From Plantactinospora endophytica (GTDB lineage Bacteria > Actinomycetota > Actinomycetes > Mycobacteriales > Micromonosporaceae): a DNA stretch of 64,000 nt. Shown here piece by piece: positions 1-7,902 of the stretch (the stretch's first letter is position 1; each line of letters opens with the position of its first letter). Both the position numbers and the translations under genes were made by a program. The DNA lies in NCBI RefSeq assembly GCF_016862915.1, contig NZ_BONW01000039.1, positions 186,001-250,000 on the forward strand, in the 5' to 3' direction. The notes beneath the pieces were generated by a model. That model had not been told where the DNA came from. It was given only the letters and a program-made list of their open reading frames with translations, and did not search any database.

Positions 1-1755
1 CCGTTGATCGGGTGGGCGCCGAAGGCCCGGGACGGCTCGTGCGGCTTCTCGGTCGCCAAGTACGGCCCGCAGCAGCGTACCGACGAGTGGCGGCCCGACT
101 GCGGCAACGGCGTACGGCCGGACGGCACGCTCGTGACCGGCAACGACCCGCACGACACCAGTGTGGAGGCCGGCCCGGAGTACGTCCGGGAGTGGCTCCG
201 CCACCTGACCGGCAAGTACGGCACCGCGGCCGAGGGCGGGGTGAAGTTCTACAACCTGGACAACGAGCCGGACATCTGGCACTCCACCCACCGGGACGTG
301 CACCCGACCGGCGCCAGTTCGGCGGAACTGCGCGACCAGGCGTACGCGATCGGCGCGGCGGTCAAGGAGGTCGACCCGACGGCGGCGACGCTCGGCCCGG
401 TCGGCTGGGGCTGGACGTCCTGGGATCACTCCGGACTCGACCAGGAGGAGTGCGGGCGTACCGGGTGCTGGGCGAACCCGCCGGACCGGCCGAACCGGAA
501 CGGGCTGCCGTTCGCCACCTGGTACCTCCAGCAGATGCGCGACTACGAGGCACGGCACGGGCAGCGGGTGCTCGACTACTTCGACATGCACTTCTACCCG
601 CAGGCCGCCGGGGTGGCGTTCGGCAACGGCAACGACCCGGCCACCAACGCGCTGCGGCTGCGCTCGACCCGGGCGCTCTGGGACCCGACGTACACCGACG
701 AGAGCTGGATCAACACCCAGGTGCGGCTGGTGCCCCGGATGAAGGAACTGGTGGCGGCGAACTATCCGGGGACGAGGACGGCCATCACCGAGTACAACTG
801 GGGGGCGCTGGACCACGTCAACGGCGCGCTGGCCCAGGCGGACGTACTCGGGATCTTCGGTCGGGAGGGGTTGGACCTGGCGACCCTCTGGGCGCCGCCG
901 GCCGCGAGCCAGCCGGGCGCGTACGCCTTCCGGATGTACCGCAACTACGACGGTGCCGGCGGCCGGTTCGGCGACCTCGGGGTCCGGGCGACCTCCGCCG
1001 ACTCCGAACAGCTCTCGGTGTACGCCGCCGAGCGCGGCTCGGACGGTGCGTTGACCGTGATGGTGGTGAACAAGAGCGGTGTCGAACGGACCAGTTCGCT
1101 GTCGCTGCGCGGCCGGACCGCGCCGTCCACCCAGGTCTACCGCTACGGTGCCGGCAACCTCGGCGCGATCGTCCGCGAGGCCGACCAGCGGATTCTGGTG
1201 CCGCCGCCGGTGGCCGGCGCACCGAACGGCATCCTGTCGCACACCTTCCCGGCCGACTCGGTGACCCTCTTCGTGATCGGCGGGCCGAGCACCCCGCCGC
1301 CGCTGTCGGTGCTGCACCGCAACCTGGACCGGTGGCCGACGGACGGCCAGATCCGGCCGGCGGTCGACGTCGACAACCCCGGTCGGGTGCCGGTCGACCT
1401 GTCCCGGGTGACGCTGCGCTACTGGTTCAGCCGGGACGGCGGCCGTGGTGCCGTGCAGGCGGCCTGCGTACAGGCCGCGATCGGGTGCGCCAACGTCACG
1501 CAGTCGCTGGTCACGCTGCCCAGGCCCCGGCGCGGGGCGGACGGATATCTGGAACTCGGGTTCGCCCGGGGCGCCGGGGTGCTGCCGGCGGCCGGCCGGA
1601 CCGGTCCGATCGAGGTGCGGTTGACCAAGGCGGACGGGTCCCGGTTCGTCGAGACCGACGACCACAGTTGGCGGGCGGCCCGGCCTGACTACGAGGCCAG
1701 CACCCGGATAACCGTCTACCTGGACGGCGTACGCATCGCCGGGACCGAACCGTAG
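1..1755 (+). CDS. Glycoside hydrolase family 44 (endoglucanase/xyloglucanase type), 5' end cut by the window
   Basis: The open frame already runs at base 1, so the start codon and presumed signal peptide lie upstream; only about 584 codons are present. The N-terminal part matches the GH44 core: GWAPKARDGSCGFSVAKYG, then CGNGVRPDG, then NEPDIWHST around residues 89-97, whose Glu is the family's acid/base, and ITEYNWG around residue 262, whose Glu fits the nucleophile. The core ends near residue 430. The last 150 residues, with LRYWFSRDGG, resemble a CBM3-like beta-sandwich cellulose-binding module. GH44 enzymes are secreted and cut beta-1,4-glucans such as cellulose, carboxymethylcellulose and xyloglucan. 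The gene looks monocistronic. Family assignment is from remembered motifs; substrate is inference. Confidence 0.85.
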   Translation, partial: PLIGWAPKARDGSCGFSVAKYGPQQRTDEWRPDCGNGVRPDGTLVTGNDPHDTSVEAGPEYVREWLRHLTGKYGTAAEGGVKFYNLDNEPDIWHSTHRDVHPTGASSAELRDQAYAIGAAVKEVDPTAATLGPVGWGWTSWDHSGLDQEECGRTGCWANPPDRPNRNGLPFATWYLQQMRDYEARHGQRVLDYFDMHFYPQAAGVAFGNGNDPATNALRLRSTRALWDPTYTDESWINTQVRLVPRMKELVAANYPGTRTAITEYNWGALDHVNGALAQADVLGIFGREGLDLATLWAPPAASQPGAYAFRMYRNYDGAGGRFGDLGVRATSADSEQLSVYAAERGSDGALTVMVVNKSGVERTSSLSLRGRTAPSTQVYRYGAGNLGAIVREADQRILVPPPVAGAPNGILSHTFPADSVTLFVIGGPSTPPPLSVLHRNLDRWPTDGQIRPAVDVDNPGRVPVDLSRVTLRYWFSRDGGRGAVQAACVQAAIGCANVTQSLVTLPRPRRGADGYLELGFARGAGVLPAAGRTGPIEVRLTKADGSRFVETDDHSWRAARPDYEASTRITVYLDGVRIAGTEP

Positions 1756-1942
1756 CGGTGCAGACGACTCTGTCCGGGGAGTGTGCCGGGAACCCGGCCG
1801 CGTCGAAGTCGATGGTGCCGCGATCCGGCCGGGAGTTGTCCGGTCGGGGCGGTCAGGATTAAGTTACCGAGCAGTACCCGGACTTTCGGCCGGCCGGCAT
1901 CTCGCGGTGCCGGCCGGCCCACGATCGGTTGAAGAGGTGTGC

Positions 1943-2719
1943 ATGCCAGGTCTGTTCTCGGTGCAGGACAAGGCGGTGCTGGTCACCGGCGGCACCCGGG
2001 GGATCGGTCTGATGATCGCCAGGGGATTCGTCGAGGCCGGCGCTCAGGTGATCATCTCGTCCCGCAAGGCGGACGTCTGCGCCGAGGTCGCCGAGCAGCT
2101 CTCCGAGTACGGCCGGTGCGTGGCGATCCCGGCGGACATCTCCAGCACGGCCGGGGCGGGTCGGCTCGCCGAACAGGTCTTGTCCCGGGTGCCGGCGCTG
2201 GACGTACTGGTCAACAACGCCGGTGCGACCTGGGGAGCCCCGCTGGAGGCGTACCCGGAGAGTGCCTTCGACAAGCTCTGGGCGGTCAACGTCAAGGCGG
2301 TCTTCCAGTTGACCACCGCCCTGCTGCCCGCGCTGCGCGCCTCGGCCAGCGCCGACGACCCGGCCCGGGTGATCAACATCGGCTCGATCGACGGCATCCG
2401 GGTGCCCTGGATGGAGGTGTACGCCTACTCGGCCACCAAGGCCGCCGTACACATGCTGACCCGGAGCCTGGCCCACCAGCTCGCCCCGGAGCACATCACG
2501 GTGAACGCGATCGCCCCTGGCCCGTTCGAGAGCAAGATGATGGCGTTCGCGCTGGACGACCCGGCGACCCGGGCGACGATCGAGCACCAGGTGCCGCTCG
2601 GCCGGATCGGCCGGCCCGACGACATGGCCGGGGCGGCGATCTACCTCGCCTCGCGGGCCGGGGCATACCTCACCGGAGCGGTCATTCCGGTCGACGGCGG
2701 CATCACCACGCACGGCTGA
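1943..2719 (+). CDS. Short-chain dehydrogenase/reductase (classical SDR)
   Basis: This 258-residue protein is a full-length classical SDR. It shows the NAD(P)-binding TGGTRGIG near residue 15, the structural VNNAG near residue 93 and the catalytic YSATK near residue 160 after a Ser in NIGSID; it ends with the usual LTGAVIPVDGG segment. ATG 1943 is chosen because a GAAGAGG ribosome-binding sequence lies just upstream and the glycine-rich motif follows at the normal distance; the frame is open further upstream but without family sequence. Substrate cannot be told. Gluconate 5-dehydrogenase or 3-oxoacyl-ACP-reductase-like annotations would both be possible. The gene stands alone, convergent with the SsgA-like gene. 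Confidence 0.9.
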   Translation: MPGLFSVQDKAVLVTGGTRGIGLMIARGFVEAGAQVIISSRKADVCAEVAEQLSEYGRCVAIPADISSTAGAGRLAEQVLSRVPALDVLVNNAGATWGAPLEAYPESAFDKLWAVNVKAVFQLTTALLPALRASASADDPARVINIGSIDGIRVPWMEVYAYSATKAAVHMLTRSLAHQLAPEHITVNAIAPGPFESKMMAFALDDPATRATIEHQVPLGRIGRPDDMAGAAIYLASRAGAYLTGAVIPVDGGITTHG

Positions 2720-2864
2720 CCGGACGGGCCGTCAACGCCCGGTCCCGTCCGCCGGTGTCCACCCGACCGTCTCTCGGCGCCCACCCTGCCCGGTCCGTCG
2801 GTCTCCGCCCGACCCTTTGTCGGAGCCGGCCCTGACTCGTCCGGAGCCGGCCTGACCGTGCAGA

Positions 2865-2897
2865 CGCCGCGCGGACCTCGGCAGGGTCCGCGCGGCG
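2865..2897. terminator. Hairpin between convergent genes
   Basis: A perfect 13-bp stem (2865-2877 with 2885-2897) encloses a 7-base loop. It sits between the SDR gene and the convergent SsgA-like gene and could end transcription from both sides. There is no T-run on either side, as is common in actinomycetes. Confidence 0.6.
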
Positions 2898-2949
2898 GCG
2901 ATTGCGTTCCAACGGTGTGACGTGCCCGCGAGGCCGTCGCGGGGAACGG

Positions 2950-3381
2950 TCAGCGACCGGCCAGCAGTCGGTTGACCGCGGTGTCGACGTCGAGGTGGTC
3001 CCCTTCCCGGCCTCGGGGCACCACCACGTACGTCCGGCGCAGGAACCTGACCAGGACGCTACGTGGCACCTCGAACAGTGCGTTACCGTCCGGTGATGAG
3101 AGCGCGAGCGCGACGAAGTCGCCCCGAGGTGTGGCCCAGGGCCAGACCCGGACGTCGCCGATCCCGGCCGGCTCATCGAGGCCGGTGACGAGCAGCTCCC
3201 GCGCGAAGGACCAGCTCACCGCTTCGCCTCCGGCGGATTCCGCGTGGAACAGGACATGGACCGCATACGGGTCGGCTGGGTCGTAGCGCAGACTGGCACG
3301 CACGGGCAGAGCCGTGGCGTCAGGTGCAACGAGCCTTAACGACGTCTCGACCTCGACCGTGGTCGGTCGGATGACACTCAT
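2950..3381 (-). CDS. SsgA-family (SALP) sporulation/cell division regulator
   Basis: The 143-residue protein has the hallmark SsgA-like segments RYDPADPYAVHVLFH, FARELLVTGL, GDVRVWPW and VALALSSPDGNALFEVPRS. SsgA-like proteins occur only in morphologically complex actinomycetes and control where septa form and peptidoglycan is remodelled during sporulation; SsgB recruits FtsZ. Length and motifs fit a full member; which paralogue group cannot be settled. ATG 3381 is chosen because a GGGGGGAGAA ribosome-binding sequence lies 6-12 bases upstream, although the frame is open 29 codons further. The gene is divergent from the PGPGW gene across a 275-bp region that is clearly poorer in GC than its surroundings and probably holds both promoters. 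Confidence 0.92.
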   Translation of the reverse strand: MSVIRPTTVEVETSLRLVAPDATALPVRASLRYDPADPYAVHVLFHAESAGGEAVSWSFARELLVTGLDEPAGIGDVRVWPWATPRGDFVALALSSPDGNALFEVPRSVLVRFLRRTYVVVPRGREGDHLDVDTAVNRLLAGR

Positions 3382-3656
3382 GGACGTTCTCCCCCCGGCA
3401 CCGCTGCGGGACGTATGTGTCCCGCCTTTCCCATCCTCAGGTGCTACTTCATGGTTACGCTCCGCCATACGCTGATATCACCCAGTAGTGGGAAGAGGCT
3501 TCCTAGCCACCGATCGAAATCGAATCTTTATGTAGGATGTCCAGTTCTGCCCAGGTACTCGATCCCACCCGACGCCGGATGGTTCAGTCGTCGACTCACT
3601 CCGGTAACGTCCAGTCGTCCTGTTGAGTGACGGGCCGGGCCACACTGGGGGTTGAA

Positions 3657-4274
3657 ATGGCTACGAATCCATCCTCAATGGAGAAAGCAGCTCTGTCCGG
3701 GGCGTCGAGGGTGAACGGGGCCGGCGCCGGGGTCCGCTCCGGCGTCACGGGGGCGGTCGAAGAGCGGAGGTACGACGTGCCGGAGGACGAGCGCGTTTCA
3801 TCGGGGGACCGGGCCGGACCTGCGAGGGGATCCCCTTCGGGCATCGGCGACGAGATTCCGCTCGACCCGTTCGTGACGCAGAACCGGCGGCAGCGCGCCC
3901 GCCGCACGCTGGAGATCATCCGGGCCAACCCGACCGGCCGGATCGCGCTGAAGGTGTTCGTGGCGGTCGCCGGTGCGATCGTCGTCACACTCGGACTCGC
4001 GTTGATTCCGCTGCCCGGGCCGGGCTGGCTGATCGTCATCGGCGGACTGGGCATCTGGGCGGTGGAGTTCCACTGGGCCAAACGGCTGCTCACCTTCACC
4101 CGACGGCACGTACAGAGCTGGGCGCGTTGGGTACGTGAACAGTCCCTGTTGGTCCGGATAGTCATCGGTTCGGTCGGCCTGGTGTTCGTGGCGGCGGTGG
4201 TCTGGCTGTCGGTACGGGCCAGCCTGGGGATCGACCTCATCGCCCGATTCATGCACTACATCGCGACGCACTGA
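3657..4274 (+). CDS. TIGR02611-type (PGPGW) membrane protein
   Basis: This 205-residue protein has a hydrophilic N-terminal 75 residues, then a membrane region with the signature LIPLPGPGWLIVIGG (about residues 114-128), and a last hydrophobic stretch near residues 170-190. That matches the actinobacterial PGPGW putative transmembrane family, whose function is unknown. ATG 3657 follows a GGGGG ribosome-binding stretch; GTG 3627 would add ten residues and is less likely. The gene directly precedes tRNA-Val by 50 bases. Confidence 0.8.
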   Translation: MATNPSSMEKAALSGASRVNGAGAGVRSGVTGAVEERRYDVPEDERVSSGDRAGPARGSPSGIGDEIPLDPFVTQNRRQRARRTLEIIRANPTGRIALKVFVAVAGAIVVTLGLALIPLPGPGWLIVIGGLGIWAVEFHWAKRLLTFTRRHVQSWARWVREQSLLVRIVIGSVGLVFVAAVVWLSVRASLGIDLIARFMHYIATH

Positions 4275-4324
4275 CCCCGGAGATGCGCGGGCTCCGGCCG
4301 ATCAGGTACAGTCGTCCGCGCTGA

Positions 4325-4396
4325 GGGCGATTAGCTCAGCGGGAGAGCGCTTCGTTCACACCGAAGAGGTCACTGGTTCGATCCCAGTATCGCCCA
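4325..4396 (+). tRNA. tRNA-Val (anticodon CAC)
   Basis: A complete cloverleaf can be drawn. The acceptor stem pairs GGGCGAT (4325-4331) with ATCGCCC (4389-4395) and the discriminator is A. The D-arm has AGCTCAGCGGGAGAGC, the anticodon stem CTTCG/CGAAG encloses TTCACAC with anticodon CAC, and the T-arm carries GGTTCGATCC. The 3' CCA is not encoded (ACG follows). A TACAGT hexamer at 4307-4312 is a plausible -10 box. Confidence 0.97.
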
Positions 4397-4405
4397 CGCA
4401 GGTAG

Positions 4406-4439
4406 AGAGGCCCGGATCACATCGATGATCCGGGCCTCT
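4406..4439 (+). terminator. Hairpin terminator behind tRNA-Val
   Basis: A perfect 14-bp stem (4406-4419 with 4426-4439) encloses the 6-base loop CATCGA, nine bases after the tRNA. It lacks a strong T-run but its position and strength suit a terminator for the tRNA transcript. Confidence 0.8.
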
Positions 4440-4662
4440 GCTCATTCCGGAGTGACCGACCGGACCACGGTGGATCCTCCCGCGACTGTCGTAGCGGGCT
4501 GGCCACCAGGTCGGCGACGGGCGCCGACCTGATGCCGTCGAGGGCGGGAAACGAAACCACGTCACAGTTCGCGCGGCCTCTGGGTCAGCGGGGTCCGAGC
4601 CCCAGCAGGGTCCGAGCCCCGGCCGGGGCGACGCCCGGCGGAGGTCGGCGCGGCGGCCGGGC

Positions 4663-4971
4663 TTATCCCGCAGCCGCCTCCTCGCCGGCGACGTTTCCCC
4701 GCATGAGCCACGTCGGGCCTTCGGCGTAACCGCTGACCTCGCCGAAGAAAGCACCGAAGTACGGGCCTTCGGCGTGCGTGTTGAATGCCTTGGCGTCCGT
4801 GTAAACCTCGTCCAGGTAGAAGAGGTCCGGGTTCTTCTCGTCCGCGATGACCTCCAACCGGCGAGAGCCGGGTTCGTTCGCGAGAGAGTCACGTGCGACC
4901 TTCCTGGCCGCCCGGACGAAGTCGTCGCGATGGTCTGGCTGGACGGTGAACGAAACGAGCAATTGGTACAT
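4663..4971 (-). CDS. Antibiotic biosynthesis monooxygenase (ABM) domain protein
   Basis: The 102-residue protein is a single ABM domain: MYQLLVSFTVQPDHRDDFV at the start, EPGSRRLEVI in the middle, FYLDEVYTDAKAF and HAEGPYFGAF towards the end. The ferredoxin-like ABM fold forms dimers that oxidise aromatic substrates without cofactor or act as small quinone- or heme-related oxygenases. It is the last gene of a minus-strand group with NRPS-like fragments, so it may once have tailored their product. ATG 4971 begins the domain. The same frame is open far upstream, which would fuse it to the carrier-protein relic, but no other family member has such an extension as far as I know. Confidence 0.8.
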   Translation of the reverse strand: MYQLLVSFTVQPDHRDDFVRAARKVARDSLANEPGSRRLEVIADEKNPDLFYLDEVYTDAKAFNTHAEGPYFGAFFGEVSGYAEGPTWLMRGNVAGEEAAAG

Positions 4972-4979
4972 CGCGCTGT

Positions 4980-5175
4980 CTACCCCCGGACCACCGGCGC
5001 TAACGCGGCGAGACGCGGGTGGCCGCCGAGGTCGGAGAAGTCGTCGTACCCCCGATCCGGGCGACGCCGAGCCTTGGCGCTCCAGCAGCCGGGTCAGCGG
5101 TTGCTCCGGTGCGGTGCGCGGCGGTACGTAATCCGAGGTCATGTTCAGCTCGTCGCGGTGCACCGTCGCGGTCAC
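4980..5175 (-). pseudogene. Frameshifted peptidyl-carrier-protein relic
   Basis: A GTG at 5175 overlaps the stop of the condensation-like gene as GTGA. The reading frame begins MTATVHRDELN and gives YVPPRTAPEQPLTRLL, matching the linker and first helix of an NRPS carrier domain. One base later the next frame supplies WSAKARRRPDRGYDDFSDLGGHPRLAALAPVV and then TAG; this is the usual Trp of helix 1 followed by the DxFFDLGGHS phosphopantetheine motif (the last 12 residues of interest are GYDDFSDLGGHP). So a +1 shift near 5055 splits the domain, and Pro replaces the Ser that would carry the cofactor. The relic also ends before the last helix. It is very probably non-functional. Confidence 0.72.
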
Positions 5176-6083
5176 CGTTCCACCTCCATCGCGGCGTGGG
5201 CGGTCCGGACGCTGATCCGCGGAGTGGTGACCAGCAGCCAGAGCGCGTGCCGGAAGTCGGCGGCCAGCCGGGCGACACCGGCCTCGTCGAACATCCGGGG
5301 GTTGTACATCACCCGGACCACGAACGAGGTGTACGGCTCCATCACCCAGAGGAAGTCCACCGGCATCACCGGCTGCTCCTGGATCACCCCGGGCGGCAGC
5401 CTCATCCGCTGGTAGCCGACGGTCGCGCCGTCGTTGGCGACATCCGGGATCGGCTGGCAGAGCTGGATCGGCGTCGGCACCACGGTGGGGTTGTCGAAGG
5501 CAGCGGCGGCGATGTTCGGCAGCGCCTCCAGCACCCGGACCAGGGGTACGTCGTTGGCCCGCGCGGCGGTCCGGGCCCGGTGCACCCGGGCCAGCACCGT
5601 CGCGAGGGTCTGCCTGCCGGGTACGGCCAGCCGCAGCACGTGGCCGTCGACGAAGAAACCGGCGGTGTCCCACTGTTGCCGGCTGCGGCCCGCCCCGAGG
5701 ACCGGGATCGCGATCTCGGAGCCGCCGGTCCGCGCGGTGAGGCTGAGCGCGTACGCCGTCAGCAGCATCGTGAAGAGGGACGTCCGGGCGGTACTGGCGG
5801 CCAGGCGTACCTCCCGCACGGTCTCGTCGGGCAGTTCGAAGGTGTGCAGCACGCGTACCCCGCCGGTGCCGTCGACCGGGCGGGGGCGGTCCGCCGGGAT
5901 ACCCATCGCGGGCAGGTCGCCGAGGGTCCGTTCCCAGTACGACAGGGCCGTACGGATCTGCTTCTCCCGTCCGGCCGTGCCCTCGGCGAGCGCGCACTCG
6001 GCGTACTGCGGCACCGGGCTGTGGTCCGGGGGCTCGCCCCGCAGTCGGCGCCGGTACCCGGCCGGCACGTTTCGGCCGGTCAT
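5172..6083 (-). CDS. Truncated NRPS condensation-domain protein (C-terminal lobe only)
   Basis: The 303-residue protein matches the second half of a condensation domain: ALSYWERTLGDLP and IPADRPRP near the start, TAGFFVDGHVLRL in the middle (family GFFVNTL), VPLVRVLEAL, and a closing MYNPRMFDEAGVARL. The first lobe, which holds the catalytic HHxxxDG motif, is absent and is not found in any frame upstream, where the reductase gene lies. ATG 6083 overlaps the reductase stop as ATGA, so the two are translationally coupled. Without HHxxxDG it is unlikely to catalyse peptide bond formation; it may be a scaffold, a binding protein or a decaying remnant. Confidence 0.75.
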   Translation of the reverse strand: MTGRNVPAGYRRRLRGEPPDHSPVPQYAECALAEGTAGREKQIRTALSYWERTLGDLPAMGIPADRPRPVDGTGGVRVLHTFELPDETVREVRLAASTARTSLFTMLLTAYALSLTARTGGSEIAIPVLGAGRSRQQWDTAGFFVDGHVLRLAVPGRQTLATVLARVHRARTAARANDVPLVRVLEALPNIAAAAFDNPTVVPTPIQLCQPIPDVANDGATVGYQRMRLPPGVIQEQPVMPVDFLWVMEPYTSFVVRVMYNPRMFDEAGVARLAADFRHALWLLVTTPRISVRTAHAAMEVER

Positions 6084-7396
6084 ACCGGACTCGCCTGCAA
6101 CACCATCGGCTCTCCGTCGTCGAAACCCCGCTGCTCCGGGACCCGCTGCGTCGAGGTCCGCGTCGAACGTCCCCGGTCCGGAATCCGCGCGGGACCTGCC
6201 GGTCGCGGAATCAGGGTCGGCGGAATCAGGCCCTCGGCCCGGGCCTGGTAGTCCAGCGAGGCGACGAAGGCCCGTTCGACAAGCGCGGCGGTCGGTGCCG
6301 GTGGCCCGCCCGGCATCGTCCCGAGGTCGCTCGGAAACCGGCCGCCGTCGTCGAAGAGGCTGGCCAGGGCCATCAGGTTGGCGAACCGGCGGCGGTGCCG
6401 CGCCGGTAGCGGGTCGACGAAGACCGGCCGGATGACGCGTTCCACCATGGCCGGCGGCGCGAACCGGGGCACCGTCACCGGCAGGCCGAGCACGCCGCAT
6501 CTGGCCAGGACCAGGTCCACCAGCCGTTGCACGGTGGGCGCGGCGTCACCTGCGGTGATCCAGTACTCGCCGGCCCGCTGCTGCCCGTCGGCCCGCTGGT
6601 TGTCGCGTTGCCGCCGTCCGTCGCGCTGCTGCCCGCCGGCCTCCTGGTCGTCGCGCTGCCGTCCGTCGTGCTGCTGCCCGTCGGGCTGCTGGTCGTCGGT
6701 CTGCTGGTCGTCGGGCTGCTGGTCGTGGGTCGGCACTGCGGGCGGGGCCAGGGCGAGGGCCGCCAGCGCCTCCGCCACCAGGTCCCGGGGCAGCACGTCG
6801 ACGGGTGCGCCGGGGATGAAGGGCAGCACCGGCAGCAGGTTGCGCATGATCGCCGAGGTGGTGCTGTGCAGGCCCTGGAACCGGCTCGTCTCACCACCGG
6901 CCGAGTCGCCGATCACCACCGAGATCCGGGCGATCGCGGCCGGCAGGCCGCTGCGGCGTACGGCCTCCTCGGCGGCGAGCTTGCTGGCCAGATAGCGCCG
7001 GGGGTCGACGGTGTTGCCCAGGTCGCCGTTGCGGGCCGGCCGGGCCAGGTCGTGCCGGGCCACGAAGGCGGTCGAGGCGAACACCAGCCGCGCCCCGGCG
7101 TCGGCCGCGAACCGGACGATCTGCTCGGTGCCCCGGATGTTCTGGGCGCGCATCGTGTCGTCGTCGGCGCTGAAGTCGGTAGATCCGGCGCAGTGCAGCA
7201 CCACGTCGGTGCCGCCGGCCAGCTCGGCGTACCGGGCCCGGCTGAGGCCGAGCCACGGCCGGGTGACGTCCCCGCGTACCGTCCGGCCGGGTACCGCAGC
7301 GCGGTAGGTCAGCGCGGTCACCCGGTGGCTGGCCAGCCGACGGAGTACCGCCGCACCGACCACCCCGGACGCGCCGGTGAGCAGAATCGAGGTCAT
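6080..7396 (-). CDS. NAD(P)-dependent thioester-reductase-like protein with a Gln/Asp repeat insert
   Basis: The protein has 438 residues. Its N-terminal 225 residues form an extended-SDR reductase domain of the NAD_binding_4 type: ILLTGASGVVG at residue 4, VVLHCAGSTDFSADDD, NIRGTEQIV, and YLASKLAAEE as the YxxxK motif. Such domains release peptides or acyl chains from carrier proteins as aldehydes or alcohols. Between residues about 222 and 275 lies a hydrophilic insert built of DDQQP-like repeats, after which EYWITAGD resumes. The C-terminal 150 residues resemble no domain I know. A GGGAGG ribosome-binding sequence precedes ATG 7396. It heads the NRPS-like group. Confidence 0.75.
   Translation of the reverse strand: MTSILLTGASGVVGAAVLRRLASHRVTALTYRAAVPGRTVRGDVTRPWLGLSRARYAELAGGTDVVLHCAGSTDFSADDDTMRAQNIRGTEQIVRFAADAGARLVFASTAFVARHDLARPARNGDLGNTVDPRRYLASKLAAEEAVRRSGLPAAIARISVVIGDSAGGETSRFQGLHSTTSAIMRNLLPVLPFIPGAPVDVLPRDLVAEALAALALAPPAVPTHDQQPDDQQTDDQQPDGQQHDGRQRDDQEAGGQQRDGRRQRDNQRADGQQRAGEYWITAGDAAPTVQRLVDLVLARCGVLGLPVTVPRFAPPAMVERVIRPVFVDPLPARHRRRFANLMALASLFDDGGRFPSDLGTMPGGPPAPTAALVERAFVASLDYQARAEGLIPPTLIPRPAGPARIPDRGRSTRTSTQRVPEQRGFDDGEPMVLQASPV
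6571..6733. repeat. Degenerate ~15-bp tandem repeat inside the reductase gene
   Basis: The stretch repeats a 15-bp theme that codes for D-D-Q-Q-P/T on the minus strand, about eleven times with decay. It stays in frame throughout, so it lengthens rather than breaks the protein. On the plus strand the same bases would read as a hydrophobic Leu/Val run, which is a by-product. Confidence 0.8.
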
Positions 7397-7902
7397 CCGG
7401 TACCTCCCGATGGGCGTCGGATCGTGCCACCGCGTCGACCGGCATCCGGTGCCGTACTGCGGTGGAACGGCCGGTGAGCGCCTACGAGCTGCCGCCCCGA
7501 CCGCGCCCCGTCCGCATCACCCAGCAAAGGACGATGTGGTCGCAGCCGCCAGGTCTGGCCCTGTTCGAACCTGTTCGGATCAGTTCCGAACAGCCCGGCC
7601 AGCCCGGATCCGGGCGCCGACGACCCGGCACCAACGGCGCGCCGGCCAGAACCTTCGACGTACCGTCCGGGTTGCTGGCCAGCTCGTCCCACAGCCAGGG
7701 CGACTGCTCGCGGTTCGGCCCGGGGGAGGACGCCGGAGGGTCAGCCGGACGCGGCGCCGGACGTTCCGCCGGACGGGGCGGACCAGGCCTCCGGCGGTGC
7801 CGGGTCGACCAGGAACAGCTGACCGGCGTGCCCGGGATCGCAGGGCAGACGCGACCGCACAGAGGCCGGGACGGTCGTACCCGGGCACTACGATCCCCGG
7901 TC
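7397..7902. other. 506-bp gap without a supported gene
   Basis: The space lies between the divergent reductase and DUF1963-like genes. It holds the reductase ribosome-binding sequence at its left edge and a TACGAT hexamer at its right edge. All open frames crossing it are shadow frames without family features; I see nothing else. Confidence 0.5.
7889..7894 (+). promoter_or_regulatory. Probable -10 box TACGAT for a leaderless transcript
   Basis: TACGAT fits the actinobacterial TANNNT -10 consensus and lies 8 bases before GTG 7903, the spacing expected when transcription begins at the start codon. This is the reason for choosing GTG 7903 over ATG 7945. Confidence 0.5.

Noticed and set aside
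1-30. TTG at base 4 as true start of the GH44 gene
   Set aside because: The frame is open from base 1 and the family has further N-terminal sequence, so the gene begins outside the window.
4663-5997. A 444-codon minus-strand frame ending at the ABM stop
   Set aside because: Upstream of about 5175 it only mirrors the condensation-like gene in another frame; the real protein begins at ATG 4971.
6527-7477. Plus-strand frame with a Leu/Val-rich run that looks like membrane helices
   Set aside because: It is the complement of the Gln/Asp-coding repeats in the reductase gene, not a membrane protein.
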